From Tubulanus polymorphus (Eukaryota > Nemertea > Palaeonemertea > Tubulaniformes > Tubulanidae), in assembly GCF_964204645.1 (NCBI RefSeq), contig NC_134031.1:11694501-11758500 (forward strand): 64,000 nt of DNA. Direction: 5' to 3'. The notes under the pieces are model-generated. The model made no database searches, was not told where the DNA came from, and was given only the letters and a program-made list of their open reading frames with translations. Positions 43,601-55,400 of this stretch are shown here, in pieces (the first letter of the stretch is position 1; every line of letters begins with the position of its first letter). A program made the translations under genes and the position numbers.

Positions 43601-45097
43601 ATTGAAGCAAATTAATGGAAATCCACAGTTGAATGTGCCATCTTCAGTTGATAAATCATAAACATTATCTGTTGGGTTATATATTTCAAATAAATCTTTA
43701 ACTTCTTCAGTTAAATCTTTTTCTGTGTGGCTTAAATTAAAGCAATTTGGTTTAGATTTAATCAATCCAATATTCATATTGAAGCCTAATGAATTACATA
43801 ATATATTTAACCCTGTGTTGTCTACTGTTATGTACTAACTCATACTATGGTCAAGTTTCAGGTTCGCGCTTCATGCACAACGTATTCCTGGCTTCTTTTA
43901 TTCCAGATTTCCGGTTTGTAACTGTTTCTGTGTATGGGTATTGTCCCTATTGTAGTTACCTCTCTATATAATCGCATAACATTTAGTTTTCTGGGCATTT
44001 GCCATTTGAGTTTAGACCATGTGAATTTAGCCGGATAAAGAGCTGTAAGTTGTATGCAATGTATTACTTCAAATTTTGCCTGAAATTCTGAAATTCTTAT
44101 TTATTGAATATGTATTTAGCTGTTATTCTATTTTTTGTAGTTAACTCGTTATCGTTTTTCGCTACCGCTCTGCCGGTCATTAAACCGTTTGACGTTAAAG
44201 CGTTGTCCGTTGTTAGTCCTTTTGTCGCTCAGTCTCCGACACCCTGATATAGCAACTTTTCCTTTCTGTGCAAAGGTTATCTTTTTATCTTTTGTAAATT
44301 TTTTAGCACCATCTGCTGCGTAGAATCCAATGAAGAACCATTTTCTTAAATTATTTTTTGCATTTAATACATAATCTGGAACTATCTTTTCTTTAGTTGA
44401 AGTATTACTTTTCACTATTGCATGAATATAGAATTCATCATTATATTTTATAGCAAAATCTTTAGGATTATTTACAAGTATTCTATAAACTGCTGATGAT
44501 TTCATTACATCCATGATTCTAAATGTTGTATGTGAATAAACTTCTTCACAGAATTTCTTAATTCTTTCTAATAATTTCAAGTCTTGATTGCATAAATACT
44601 AACAATATTTATTACCCCAAACATAATTATACACACCTGCTGAACCATCACCCATGAAAAATCCTTTGATAAAATATTCTTTTTCTTCTAATGTTTCGGG
44701 TTCTATATTATAAATATTATCAATAATTTCATCGAATGACATATGATTCATTCTTTGGAAAAATCTTTTATGTAATAATTCATCTCCAATTTTTATATCA
44801 GTTGGTTTTATTTCATCGCCATTTCGTTTAATTAAACTATGGTCTTCTGTAACATCTACAAACCCTAATTTAGTTCTAAACTCTATAGATTTTCTTATTT
44901 GTTTTATGTCTAATAATATTCTTTAATTTTTTCCATCCATTTCTTGTCCAAACATCTATTAATTCATTTATTTGTATTAATTCTTTTTCACCATATGAAA
45001 TATAACATTCATTTTGTTTTGGAATTATTTCTGAAATTCTTCTTATCAATATTTTATCATTACATTTTAATAATATTGGGGTGTCAGCTGTTACAGA
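43601..45097 (-). other. LAGLIDADG intein in PolB motif C, with a solo LTR inside (block D)
   Basis: Same intein as 18,254-19,319, from Ser1 (SVTADTPILL) after YFD to FN before TDAY. Total 1,497 bp. Removing the 426-bp LTR and one 5-bp duplication leaves 1,066 bp, the same as in C. It shares the TAG after NKYC with C. Its one-base excess lies at another site (near 44,877-44,880) than in C, so the two copies decayed partly independently after a common nonsense mutation. The second LAGLIDADG-like box FFIGFYAADG is intact. Confidence 0.85.
43816..44241. mobile_element. Solo LTR, 426 bp, inside the block D intein
   Basis: TG...CA ends (TGTTGTCTAC to CTCCGACA) flanked by the 5-bp duplication CCCTG at 43,811-43,815 and 44,242-44,246. 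Block C has the uninterrupted target with a single copy of the five bases. No internal retroelement sequence remains, so LTR-LTR recombination removed it. Orientation is not decided. It is unrelated to the Gypsy LTR at 10,960 beyond the shared first bases. Confidence 0.85.
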
Positions 45098-48000
45098 ATC
45101 AAAATATAATATTTCAATATGCTTTTCCCCAAAAAGTGGTCGTAAAACATTATAATAAAAATCATACATTAATAATTTTGATACTTCTAAAACAGTTGAA
45201 CCAATGAATATAGGTTTATTAAATTTCATTGACGTTCTTTTTAATTTAACTGCTTTTAAATAATCTTCAAATCTTTTATTTCCTAAATGTCTAGGACTTG
45301 ATTGTGAATGTCTTAATCTTTCAGAATTATTTACTAATTCAATATCATTTCTATTTCTAATATTTTCGCATGTTTTACCATAAAAACTATTATTCATTAA
45401 TTTGAAGAAATCTTTTTCAAAATCTGTTTTTGATATGGTTCTCTGTTGAGTATTGAAATCTATATATTTTTCTAACCACTTCGATTGATTAAATTCAATA
45501 TATCTATGTACTTTCTTTAATTTCATTCCTTGTTTTAGATAAAATGTTAACATTCTATAATGAACAATATAATTGTATTTATTATTTTGAGTAAGTATTA
45601 ACTTCTCTGTAAAAACATGATCTTTCGGTTTTATTTTCTTTTGGTATTCACTTAAATAACTATCATCTACAGTTAAATGTTCTGGGCAATAAGCTAAGTT
45701 TCTTGTTTTAAACTTTATATTTTCAGGATATTCTAAATCAACTACAAAGAAATAACCAATTGGTGCTTCATCTTTTAAACTCGCAATTGCGCTTTCCCAA
45801 TCAGTTTTATCATCATTTTCAACTTCTGTTAATATAAAATCTTTATATGGTTGAGGTTGCATCATTGCCCAACCATATACATTATTGGCGTCAATATATA
45901 ATAATTTATATTCATCATTTGCTTTAAAATATCTATCTCCCATAACACCACTAATTCCACCTCTAATTGATTTTTCAAATAATAAAACCATGTCTGGTTC
46001 TTTTAATAAATCTAATTCTACATTTGTATATTTTAAACCACATTGCCAGGTTAAACCAGGACTAGAGTAGCAATAACAAGGATCAACATTAAAATGATTC
46101 AAATTAACTTCTCTAAATTTTTCAAATATGTCAGCCAATATCATAACATCTGATTTTAAATATAAATCAACTAATTCACCATGATTTTTCATCTTAAAAT
46201 GGTTCCAAATATTTAATGTTCTATTAAACACTTCGTCTTTCACATACTCCTCTTTTAATTGATCATAAAATTGATCTTTTAATAATTCTGTTACATTAAA
46301 ATCATTGTGTGTTTTATAAAATGAATAAGGAATTGCGCCTTTATATCTCAATAATTTAAAATCTTGTTCATTTGGATAATAATATCGAGTCATAACAAAA
46401 TCATTATCAACTAAACTTTTTGATAAATTATCTAATGAACTTGCTAGAAATCTATAAGAATCTAAAAATCTAATGCAACCAAATTGAAATGAAATATAAT
46501 TTTCAGATGTTTTAGCTAATAGTTTAAAATCATATTTTCTTACATTTACACCATTCATAGCATTATATTCTTCTATTTCTTGATTAATTGCGCCCAATTT
46601 TCCCGATAATTGTTTTATTAATAGATGGGTATCATAGCCTGATAAATTATGAAATAATATTGGTACGAAATTAACTTTCTTAGCTTGTAAATTGCAATCT
46701 TCATGAGCAGCTCCACGATATTTTGAATTTAAATGATCATGATCTCTAACTTTTTTATCAAATGAATAAAAACGTTTTTCACAATAACAACAATGAGTTG
46801 CATAATTAAAATCAATTTCATCTTCTTTTGTCATAACTATTCTTTTATTTTTGTTTAATAATTTTGCAAAATCACTTTCTAATTCAATCATTTTGTCACA
46901 AAAATCATTAACTACATTTTCACCTCTAAAAGAAATATATCGACTTTCATATAATTCAGGATAATTTGATTTTATATAAATTCCATAAGCAGCAGCTCTT
47001 TGATGAACTTTTTTAATTGTATTTATAATTGGCGGGTCTTGTATTGTGTCTTCATTTAATTCATTTCCTTTATCCATTGATTTTAATAATTGCTTTTTGT
47101 TATATATTTCTTTTCTATCTTGATCAGTTAATTCTTTATTCAACGATTCAAAATCCCCATACAAATGGAACAATATTCTTAAATTTATGATTAGTAAATT
47201 TCAATTCATAATCTTTTTCTGTTGGCATTATTAATTTACAAAAATCTTTATTATCACATAATTCTTTATGTTTTAATAATGTTTTCTTAGTCATAAATTT
47301 AGATAAACATTTTCTACATAGATAAATTTTATGATGATGATCACTTTCTGTTCTAAAGAATAAATCAATTTGTTTTAACCACATATAATGTTCATTTTCA
47401 TCTTTTTTGTAATATAACAAATCTATAGCATTTTCATCATCGTAATATTCTGTTAAATATAAAGTTTCCAATGTATAATCTTTAATATTTTCACCTTTTG
47501 TCTTTGGTAATTGCATTAATTCAAATACATTTATTTTTAAATTATTAACTTTTTCTATTTTAGAAATCATTTTTATAGTTACTGGATATTGATCAATTTT
47601 ATATAATGTTTCATATTTCCGATAATCTGTTATTCTACAAACATTTTCCTGTGTTGGATGTAAGCAACTAATAATTGACCCTAGAAAACATTTATTATCT
47701 TCATTTTGAATACTTATTACTGCTTTTGTTGTAAATGGTAATTTAATATAAGATGATGCTTTAATATCCTTTTCTGTTGTAAAGTTTGAATCATTTTTAA
47801 ACATTTTATTACTTTTTGATGTTTTATTTCTTTTTGTATTATAAACATTTAAATCTAAATATATCATTTCATTCAATGTTAAGCCAGAACCCTCAAAATA
47901 TCTTTCTTCAATATGACGTTTAAATTCATTAAATATTTTTTCTAACTTCTCTTTTATTTGTGTTTTTGAAATTATTTCTTCAGAGTGTGTTTGAATATTA

Positions 48001-48637
48001 TAATCCATTTTTTTTCTTCTGACTTTATAAAACTTACTTTCCCAGAGATACTAATTTTTGGATATTCAACATCTGTTATCAAATCTAGTATTTTTTCTAT
48101 TATTTCATTAAATGTACTATAATCTTCTATTGTTGTACCTTTAAAAAATCTAAATATAATAGCTGCAGGACCAATTTTACTATGTAATGTTTCTAAAATT
48201 TCAATTGTATCTTTTATTTCTAGTGAATCAATATAATTTCTAACATTTTCCATGTAAGGTTTATTTGAAATGGATTTAGTTTTTGAAGTTGGTTTTTTTA
48301 CTTTTTGAGGTTTATCATCAAAATAATCTTTTCCTAAAACATTATTACTCAAATTTTGATGGTGTTTTTGTGATTCGAGATGTCTATTATAATTCCTTTT
48401 TACTATAAATTCATTACAAACTTCACATTTTATTTCATCCACATTCATATTTTCTAATCTTCCTTTTCTTTCATTGGAATTTTCTGGAGTTTCAAAATCT
48501 ATTACATTTTTTATATGATTTGTAGTTTTTTCATGTCGTGTTTTATTAGATGTATCGACGTATTTTTTACAATATGTGCAATAATATTGATTTTTATTAA
48601 CATTATTGTTTTCTGGCTGGTGTTCATTCTTCCCCAT

Positions 48638-48722
48638 TTATTAGGAAAAAAAATTACTTGTGGTGATGAGTGGTGTCTCGTCCTCGGGTCCTCTGATCTG
48701 AAGGCCCACTTTTCCAATTACT
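48638..48722 (-). repeat. Right terminal repeat and PolB promoter of block D
   Basis: Read inward: AGTAATTGGAAAAGTGGGCC, a variable middle, CGAGACACCACTCATCACCA and CAAGTAATTTTTTTTCC before the PolB start. The outermost bases differ from the 14,697 and 32,707 ends, so this end belongs to a different insertion. It abuts block E coding sequence at 48,723. Confidence 0.7.
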
Positions 48723-49725
48723 GATATAACTAATAAATTAGGACCTATACAATAATTTAATCTTACATGAGATTTATCTAAATAATTTTGGTACCTAACT
48801 ATATATTCTCGATCTATTTTTATCATTGTGAATTGAATCTTCAAATAAAACTTTAAATTGTTTCTGTGTATCAAATGATGTATTTAAATTTCCAATTATT
48901 GGGGATCTTGTTCCAACTTGCAATCCTAGAATACAAATCAAATAAGTTCTAATTGATTGATTTATTCTTTGTATACCTGATTTAGTAAAACCTTCACTAT
49001 TATCTAAAATAAAATAAACCAAACCATTATTGTTTTCTTGTTTTAAATGATCATAACATTTCGGTAATTTATTGAAATCTAATGTTTCTAAATCCTTAGT
49101 TTCTATTTTACCATAACCTAATTTATTATTATAGATATTATAAAAACTATTAGATGGTATGGGAAGCAATCTTTTTAGGGCAAGGAAGTGATCTTATTGT
49201 TCCAAGTTTTGTTCTAAAATCAGAATTATTTATATCTATATTAAATTCATTACAAATCTTATAAAACTTTGATAAATTAATATTATTATCTAATTCTTTG
49301 AAATATCTAGATCCTGGTAAAGGACACTCTAATTCATTTGATTCATCACTCTAATTATTATGGAATCTAAAAAAACTTTGAATTAATTGATATTTAGAAT
49401 TATTCAAATAATCATTCCAACTTATTCCACAACCTGTTGTTGCACAATAAACTGCAAAATTTAATTGGTTCTGCCAATACTTCATATCGGATTTTAATGA
49501 CTATTGTTTTTCATCTTTCAATTTTTTACAATTAATTAAATATACATGAAATATATTTTCCATCTTTGCATAAAAATCATTAGTTTCAGTAACATAAATA
49601 TCTAAATTAATTGATGAATCTAAAACTTCATTTCTATATGAAATATCTTTATTAAAATCTATTGCAGGAATATTATATTTAATTGATTTATTATATTGGA
49701 AAGCTTTTGGAAAACTATCTGTCAT
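48723..49725 (-). pseudogene. Large virion-block protein, interrupted by block D, block E
   Basis: Starts at 49,725. Counterpart of 23,427-24,816: FPKAFQYNKSIKYNIPAIDF, YWQNQLNFAVYCATTGCG (decayed), LPIPSNSFYNI, RSPIIGNLNTSFDTQKQF and LNYCIGPNLLVIS at the junction. Several stops and frameshifts (49,501, 49,330, 49,180, 48,795). The coding match stops exactly where the AGTAATTGG end of D starts, showing that D's right-end element inserted here. Confidence 0.6.
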
Positions 49726-49741
49726 TTTTATAATAAAAAAA

Positions 49742-50176
49742 TTAATAATTAATTAATTCTTTTAATAATCTATCTAGTTCTTCAATTTTTATATTACCAT
49801 TTAAACTTATAATATAATCTAGTGTATTTTTTAATTCATTAATTTCTTTTATATTAGATTTTATTTTTTCTTTATTACTTTTTATATTCAATTTTGAACT
49901 TATTCCGGTTAAAACACTTGAACTTAATCCTAACACACCAATTGATATAGCTAAAGGTGTTTATGGTGAGAATATTGCTAAAAATGTTATTACAGAACTA
50001 ATTGTAACTGAACCACTAATAATAAAACAATATATAATTTTCCTTTTTAAATATTTTTTCTTTTAAACTTTTAAATCATTTTCAAATTTTAATATTTGTT
50101 TTTCCAAATATAATTTTAATTTAGTTTTATTTATATCATGAGGAATAATATTAACACCATCAACTTTATCATCCAT
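49742..50176 (-). pseudogene. Membrane protein with LDYIISLNG tail, block E
   Basis: Counterpart of 22,976-23,410. Start at 50,176 in GCTAAATAAATGG, MDDKVDGVNIIPHDINKTK. Two hydrophobic stretches and the tail ending LLKELINY are present. Stops near 50,063 and 49,960 break it. The tail differs by KIEELDRLLKELINY in place of TVEEQDKLLKELINY. Confidence 0.55.
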
Positions 50177-50195
50177 TTATTTAGCAAAAAAATTA

Positions 50196-50728
50196 CTAAT
50201 TTGTAAATTTATAAGCAACAAATATAACAATAACTGTTCCACCTAAAATCCAAATTATTTCATATTTCTTCTGTTCTTTACTTGGGGTATAATAATCTGA
50301 TAATTTAGGTTTGTATAGATGTAATTTTCACGATTTTTTACTGCATTATATAAACTCATAGCTTCATCGACTGATTGAAAATCTGTATGTGTAATTTTCT
50401 GATTATATAATTCTTTATTAATGTAATCCATGGCCCAGGTCCACAGTTCTGAGTTACGATTTGACTCTGGGTTAAAACATTGAAAATGAACTAACTTAAA
50501 CTCAGAGTTAACTCTAACTCACGACTGTGGAACTGGGTCCATATAGTTTTACCTCTTTTCTCTATATTCTTCTGCAGCTTTATTATATTTCTCTAATGCT
50601 AAATTATGTCTTCTTTGTTCTCCTTATGAATTATTTTTATCAATATGCTTAAACAAATATCCGCCACCAGTAAATGCTAAAGCGTTAACAATTGCCGACC
50701 CTATAATAGTTATAATTGCAGAAGCCAT
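50196..50728 (-). pseudogene. Two-helix membrane protein (MASAIITIIG family) with a MITE insertion, block E
   Basis: Start at 50,728 (CTAAATAAATGGC), IITIIGSAIVNALAFTGGGY present. A stop lies near the KNNS segment. A ~108-bp MITE interrupts the coding sequence after the YMD codons at about 50,431-50,541. The C-terminal helix and FTN end are kept. A separate gene from its neighbour, as in C and unlike the fusion in D. Confidence 0.6.
50431..50541. mobile_element. Miniature inverted-repeat element (MITE), about 108 bp
   Basis: Ends CCCAGGTCCACAG and CTGTGGAACTGGG are imperfect inverse complements, with further inverted ...TTCTGAGTTA / TAACTCACGA... homology inside. Blocks C and D have an uninterrupted TAATCCATATAG-like site. 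The flanks imply a 4-bp duplication (CCAT or TCCA). No coding capacity. Confidence 0.75.
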
Positions 50729-50752
50729 TTATTTAGTAAAAAAATTATGCAT

Positions 50753-50972
50753 TTATAAAGGAGGATTATATTTTTGTTTTTCTAAATAATCAATCGTTAA
50801 ATTAGATAAAGTAACTGCTAATGTTAATTTTAAAATATCATTGATATCAAATCTATCAACATTAACACTTCCCACTTTAAATAATTGTTTTAATACCATT
50901 TAATAACCAACAGTTCCAGCTGACAGTTGCTCCATTATATAAACCAGTTATTATCCACTTATTATCACTCAT
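50753..50972 (-). pseudogene. Small membrane protein (MSDNKW family), block E
   Basis: Start at 50,972 (AATAAATGAG). MSDNKWIITGLYNGA is followed by a small loss and frameshifts. The second half (FDINDILKLTLAVTLSNLTID) is recognisable in another frame. Ends ..NPPL-stop at 50,753. Confidence 0.5.
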
Positions 50973-50975
50973 TTA

Positions 50976-51314
50976 TTAATCAAAAAAATCACCTTCTTCA
51001 AAATATTTAGTTATCTTATTTATGATTATTTCAACATTTATTTCATTACTACTTTTATGATTGTCATATATTTTAGATAATATATTTTTAATATCATCGA
51101 TAATTCCATCTTCATTTAATTCATAATATTCTAAAGGTGTTTTGATTAAATCAATTACTTTTTCTATATTATAATTTCCTTTATTAATCATGGATGCATT
51201 GTTAAATGATTTACCATTAATATCAGTAATTACATCATTTAGTTTAATTCTCATTTCTTTACCATGTTTAAAATCAAACCCAAAACATATACTCGGTCCA
51301 ACAGTTATATTCAT
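50976..51314 (-). CDS. Conserved small virion-block protein (MNITVGPS family), block E, intact
   Basis: 112 residues from 51,314. Same N-terminus MNITVGPSICFGFDFK, then KLNDVITDINGKSFNNAS, acidic helical body and ITKYFEEGDFFD end. The middle is clearly diverged from C and D while the frame is kept, which argues that the protein was under selection when the families split. Unknown function. Confidence 0.6.
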   Translation of the reverse strand: MNITVGPSICFGFDFKHGKEMRIKLNDVITDINGKSFNNASMINKGNYNIEKVIDLIKTPLEYYELNEDGIIDDIKNILSKIYDNHKSSNEINVEIIINKITKYFEEGDFFD

Positions 51315-51329
51315 TTGTATATCAAAAAA

Positions 51330-52088
51330 TTACTCTTTACATCTTATAACTAATTCATAAATTACAGGAAAGTTATTCAAATCAATTAGATATCCATTAT
51401 AATTTCTAATTTCTAATCTAAAATTATTAAATTGAGGGATGCATGGTTTGAAATCACACTCAGCTAAACTATAATTTATTTGCGTTCCAAATTCTTTAAC
51501 ATTCTTCAATTGTAAAATATTCAATTAACCAGAATTACAAATTGTATCTTTAGTTGCTTCAAATGTTTTTGTAGGATCAATTAAATTGCAATAAATATAA
51601 AAGTGTGTAAAAGGCATTAAGTTTGGTGTAGCATCAGCATTACGTATCCTTACATCCGGGGTTATTCCTAAAATTTTAGCTAAAGGTTTTTTAACTAGAA
51701 ATTGATGCTGATCTTCATTGCCTACTTTTATTCTTACTTTATCAAAGCTATCACTTTTAATAAGTCTTAATCCAAATCCAGCAGATGCACCCATTTTTGA
51801 GCGTGCTCTTTTATCAATTTCTTGAGCTAATGTTTCTAAATTATATAATCCTGGTTTAAGATAAAGATGAAACCATCTATTCTTATTTCTGTCATGAATT
51901 AAAAAGACTCTATGTTCAATAGATTTATCCGATATATTGTAAAATGAGTTACATAAACTAATATTTACTCATTTTAAATCTACGCAATTTTTAAATTCTC
52001 TATCTAATTGTACCAGTAAATTATGTGATTTATAATTTTTTAGTCTTCTTGAATCAACAAATATTCTATAATCTTTTAATTCTACCAT
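51330..52088 (-). pseudogene. Candidate minor capsid (penton-like) protein, block E
   Basis: Start at 52,088. MVELKDYRIFVDSRRLKN, PGLYNLETLAQEIDKRARSK, LAKILGITPD, FTHFYIYCNLIDPTKTFEAT, and VIYELVIRCKE at the end. A stop after NSG (about 51,525) and others near 51,965 break it, but the protein is full-length relative to C. It is preceded by the small gene rather than the zinc-finger gene. Confidence 0.55.
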
Positions 52089-52102
52089 TTATTTTACATA
52101 TT

Positions 52103-52456
52103 TTATTCGAAATCTATATCATGGTGCCCTTTTTCATTCTTACCTTTATATATGAAATAGAAATCTCCAGAACATAATTCTTCTAAATCTTCACTAGATA
52201 ATCTATGAAATCTATCTGGTAAATATGTTCTGAATTTATATTTATTTCCTTTTAATCCTTCTTATTCAAAGTGGATAACTAATTTATCTCCATATTTGTT
52301 AATAACTGTATCAATATTTGTAATTAGATATTTCTTATGAATTGTTAATTCTGTTAACTTCTTAAATTTATAATCTGCTGATATAGCATTTGTGATATCT
52401 TTTATTCTAGCTAGGAATGATTTGTTGTTCTCACTGTGTATTTGTTTACTCTCCAT
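52103..52456 (-). pseudogene. Small conserved protein (LPDRFHRLSSEDLEEL / GKNEKGHHD family), block E
   Basis: About 117 codons from 52,456. The first 63 codons are open, with KSFLARIKDITNAISADYKF and IHKKYLITNIDTVINKYGDK. One TAA follows IHFE, then the frame continues with the LPDRFHRLSSEDLEEL core and GKNEKGHHDIDFE end. It lies between PolB and the capsid genes, on their strand. Position differs from B and D. Confidence 0.65.
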
Positions 52457-52486
52457 TTTAATAACAATTTTTTAATTAAAATTTGA

Positions 52487-55400
52487 TTAACATGCTAGAA
52501 TTCTTTTAATAATCTCATTCTCTTTTGTTTCTTCTCTTTTAAACTTTAAGTATTCATCTAAATTACAACCATAAGCAACTGTGTGTATACCATCATCTAA
52601 AATATATCTTTTATCGTCAAATGGGTTTAGACTTATCTTCTCTATCTCTTCAAAAAACATTTCATGATCTTCTGATCTTAAATATTTCATCTTATGTTTT
52701 CTAACTTCTTCATTGAATATACAATTGATGTAATCTTTGAAATGAATATTCTTTTCAACAGCGCTTTTGGTAATTCCTTTTAACTTTTTAGATTCATGAG
52801 TTTTGGTTTCATATGAATCTATTTTAGATCGAATTCCAATGAACTCTCATTCTCAGTCATTTCTTCACCACCTAATTCATCTTAGAATTTACCGGGTCGC
52901 TTTTTATTTTCAGTATTATATAATTCATGAGCTTTTGGATAATTACTGAAATCAAAATGGTGTTTTAATGTTTTTAAATCATCTGTTATGTTATTAGTTT
53001 TTATCTTAAATATGTAACTGTCAGTATCAAAATATAAGATTTCTATATGCTTTTCTCCAAAATGAGGTTGTAATACATTATAATAGAATTCATACATTAA
53101 TAATTTTGATATTTCTAAAACTGATGCTCCAACATAAATTGGTTTATTGAATTTCATAGAAGTTCTTCTCATTTTAACTGCAGCTAAATTTTTATCAAAT
53201 ATTCTGTTACCTATGAACTTAGGATATGTTTGTAAATGCCTTATCCTTTTACCATTACTAACTAACTCAATATCATTTCTATTTCTAATATTTTCACAAG
53301 TCTTACCATAGAATGCATTATTCATTAACTTGAAGAAATCTTTCTCAAAATCAGTTTTAGCTTTAGTTCTCTGTTGAAATCTATATATTTTTCTAACCAT
53401 TTAGATTGACTGAATGAAATATATCTATGTACTTTTTTTAGAACCATTCCTTGATTCAAATAAAACTTCAACATTCTATAATGTACTACATAATTATATT
53501 TATCTTCCTGAGTTACCATTAACTTTTCAGTATGAATATGATTTTCGGGTTTAATTCTTTTTTGGTAATTTGATAATTCTTCATGTGTTACAGTTTTATG
53601 TTCGGGGCAGTATGCTGCATTCCTTGATTTAAATTTAATGTTTTCAGGATATTCCAAATCTACAACAAAGAAGTAACCAGTATCTGAATCATCTGCAATA
53701 TCTAGAATTCTTTTCTTCCAATCAAATTTATCATTATTTTCATGTTGTAAAACTTCAGTTATTTCAAATACTCCATAAGGTTGTGGTTCCATCATTGCCA
53801 AACCATATAGATTATTTGCGTCTATATATAATAATTTATATCCAGGGTGGGTTATCATTTACATTGAAATATATATCGCCTAATACACCCGAAACTCCTC
53901 CTCTTATAGATTTTTCCAATAATAATAATTGATTTATATTTGTTAACAAATCCATTTTTATATCTGTAAATTTCAAACCACAGTCCCAAGTTAAACCTGG
54001 ACTAGAATAACAATGACATGGATCAATATTGAAATATTTTAGATTTACATCTCTAAACCATTCAAATATATCAGTTAATAATAATACATCTGATTTTAGA
54101 TATAAATCTACTAATTGTCCATGATTTTTCATTCCAAAATGATTCCAAATATTCAATGTTCTATGGTAGACTTCATCTTTAACATATTCATTTTTTAATT
54201 CATCATAGAATTGTTCTTTTAATAATTCAGTTATATTGAAATCATTATGTGATTTATAAAATGAATATGGAATTGCTCCTTTATATCTCATTAATTGAAA
54301 ATCATCATTATTTGGATAGTGTTGCTTTAATATGTTTAATTCATCATCAACTAATGATTTTGATAAATTATCTAATGAACTACTTAAAAATCTATATGAA
54401 TCTATAAATCTTAGACACCCAAATTGGAAAGATATATAGTTCTCAGATGTTTTAGCTTACATTTTAAATTTATATGTTGGTATTTAATCTTTGATCTATT
54501 TGGATTTAATCTTTCTATTTCATTATTGATTTCTTCTATTTTATGGCATAGCTGTTTGATAAATAAATGAGCATCATACCCTGATAAATTATGAAATATA
54601 ACTGGAACAAAATTGATTTTCTTAGCTTGTAAGTTACAAATCTCATTCGCCGCACCTCTAAACTTTCCATTCAAATGATCATGGTCTCTAACTTTTTTAT
54701 CTTTTAGATTAAATGTCTTTTCACAATAAAAACATTTATCAGCAAACTCAAATTCTTCTTTATCTTCGTCTGTCATAATTATTTCTATATTTGTATCTAA
54801 TAGTTTACTAAATTTTATTTCATATTCAATTAATAAGTCACAAAAATGATTTATAACATTTTCATTTCTATAATTATAATATTCACTTGAAATTAGTTCT
54901 GGATAATCAGATTTTATATATAATCCAAAAGCTGTAGCTGATTGATGAATCTTTTTAATAGTATTTGTTTCTGGTGGTTCTTCTGAAAAATCATTTTCAT
55001 AGTTTAGTTTCTTTCTTTTATAATATATTTCTTTTCTATCGTGATCAGTTAATTCTTTATTGAGTGACTCGAAGTCACCATATATTACAAATGGTACTTT
55101 GTTTTTGTAATCATATTTTTAAAATTCTAATATTTTATCCTTTTCATTTGGTAAAAATAATTAACAATAATCATGATTTTCACATAATTGTTTATGATTT
55201 GATAATGCAGTTTCAGTTCTAAATTTATGTAAACATTTTCTACATAGATATATTTTATTATCAAAATCATTTTCTGATTTAAAAAATAAATCGATTTGTT
55301 TAATCCACATATAATGATTTTCATAATATAGTATATCTATAACATCATTTGAATCATAATTTTGATAGGTATAAAGTTTCTAATGTATAATGTTTTATAT

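Larger units (their letters stand above)
43146..48637 (-). pseudogene. polB: Protein-primed family-B DNA polymerase with intein (block D)
   Basis: Best-preserved PolB in the window. From 48,637: zinc-finger extension (YYCTYCKKYVDTS; CEVCNEFIVKRNYNRH), segment GPAAIIFRFFKGTT, exonuclease YGDFES (47,160), endonuclease-VII-like VRDHDHLNSKYRGAAH (about 46,700-46,750), FHNLSGYDTHLLIKQL, polymerase DANNVYGWAM, KLMNNSFYGKT, motif C LYFD / TDAY around the intein, KHHFDFSNYPKDHELF and GGDEMIEFVGIRSKMYRY. Frame breaks: a base gained in the A-run at about 48,005, a four-base loss near 47,165, intein defects and the solo LTR. Start in CCCATTTATTAGG (reverse) with an early-type promoter upstream. Confidence 0.87.
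32707..48722 (-). mobile_element. Block D: long Polinton/Maverick-like element copy (C/D family), mostly inverted to C
   Basis: Left to right: terminal repeat (32,707), small gene (+), membrane protein (-), unknown gene (-), ATPase (-), integrase (-), virion genes (-), zinc-finger gene (+), PolB with intein (-), right end 48,722. The two ends differ: left AGTAATTAGGAAATGGCG, right (inverted) AGTAATTGGAAAAGTGGG. With the flanking hexamers this suggests that D is a hybrid of two insertions joined by an inversion. Better preserved than C, though still broken. The right end lies within a structural gene of block E. Confidence 0.85.

Noticed and set aside
44944-45207. Antisense frames over PolB (also 18,144-18,407 and 45,885-46,070)
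   Set aside because: They mirror identical antisense frames in the other copy and are explained by AT-rich codon use of PolB.
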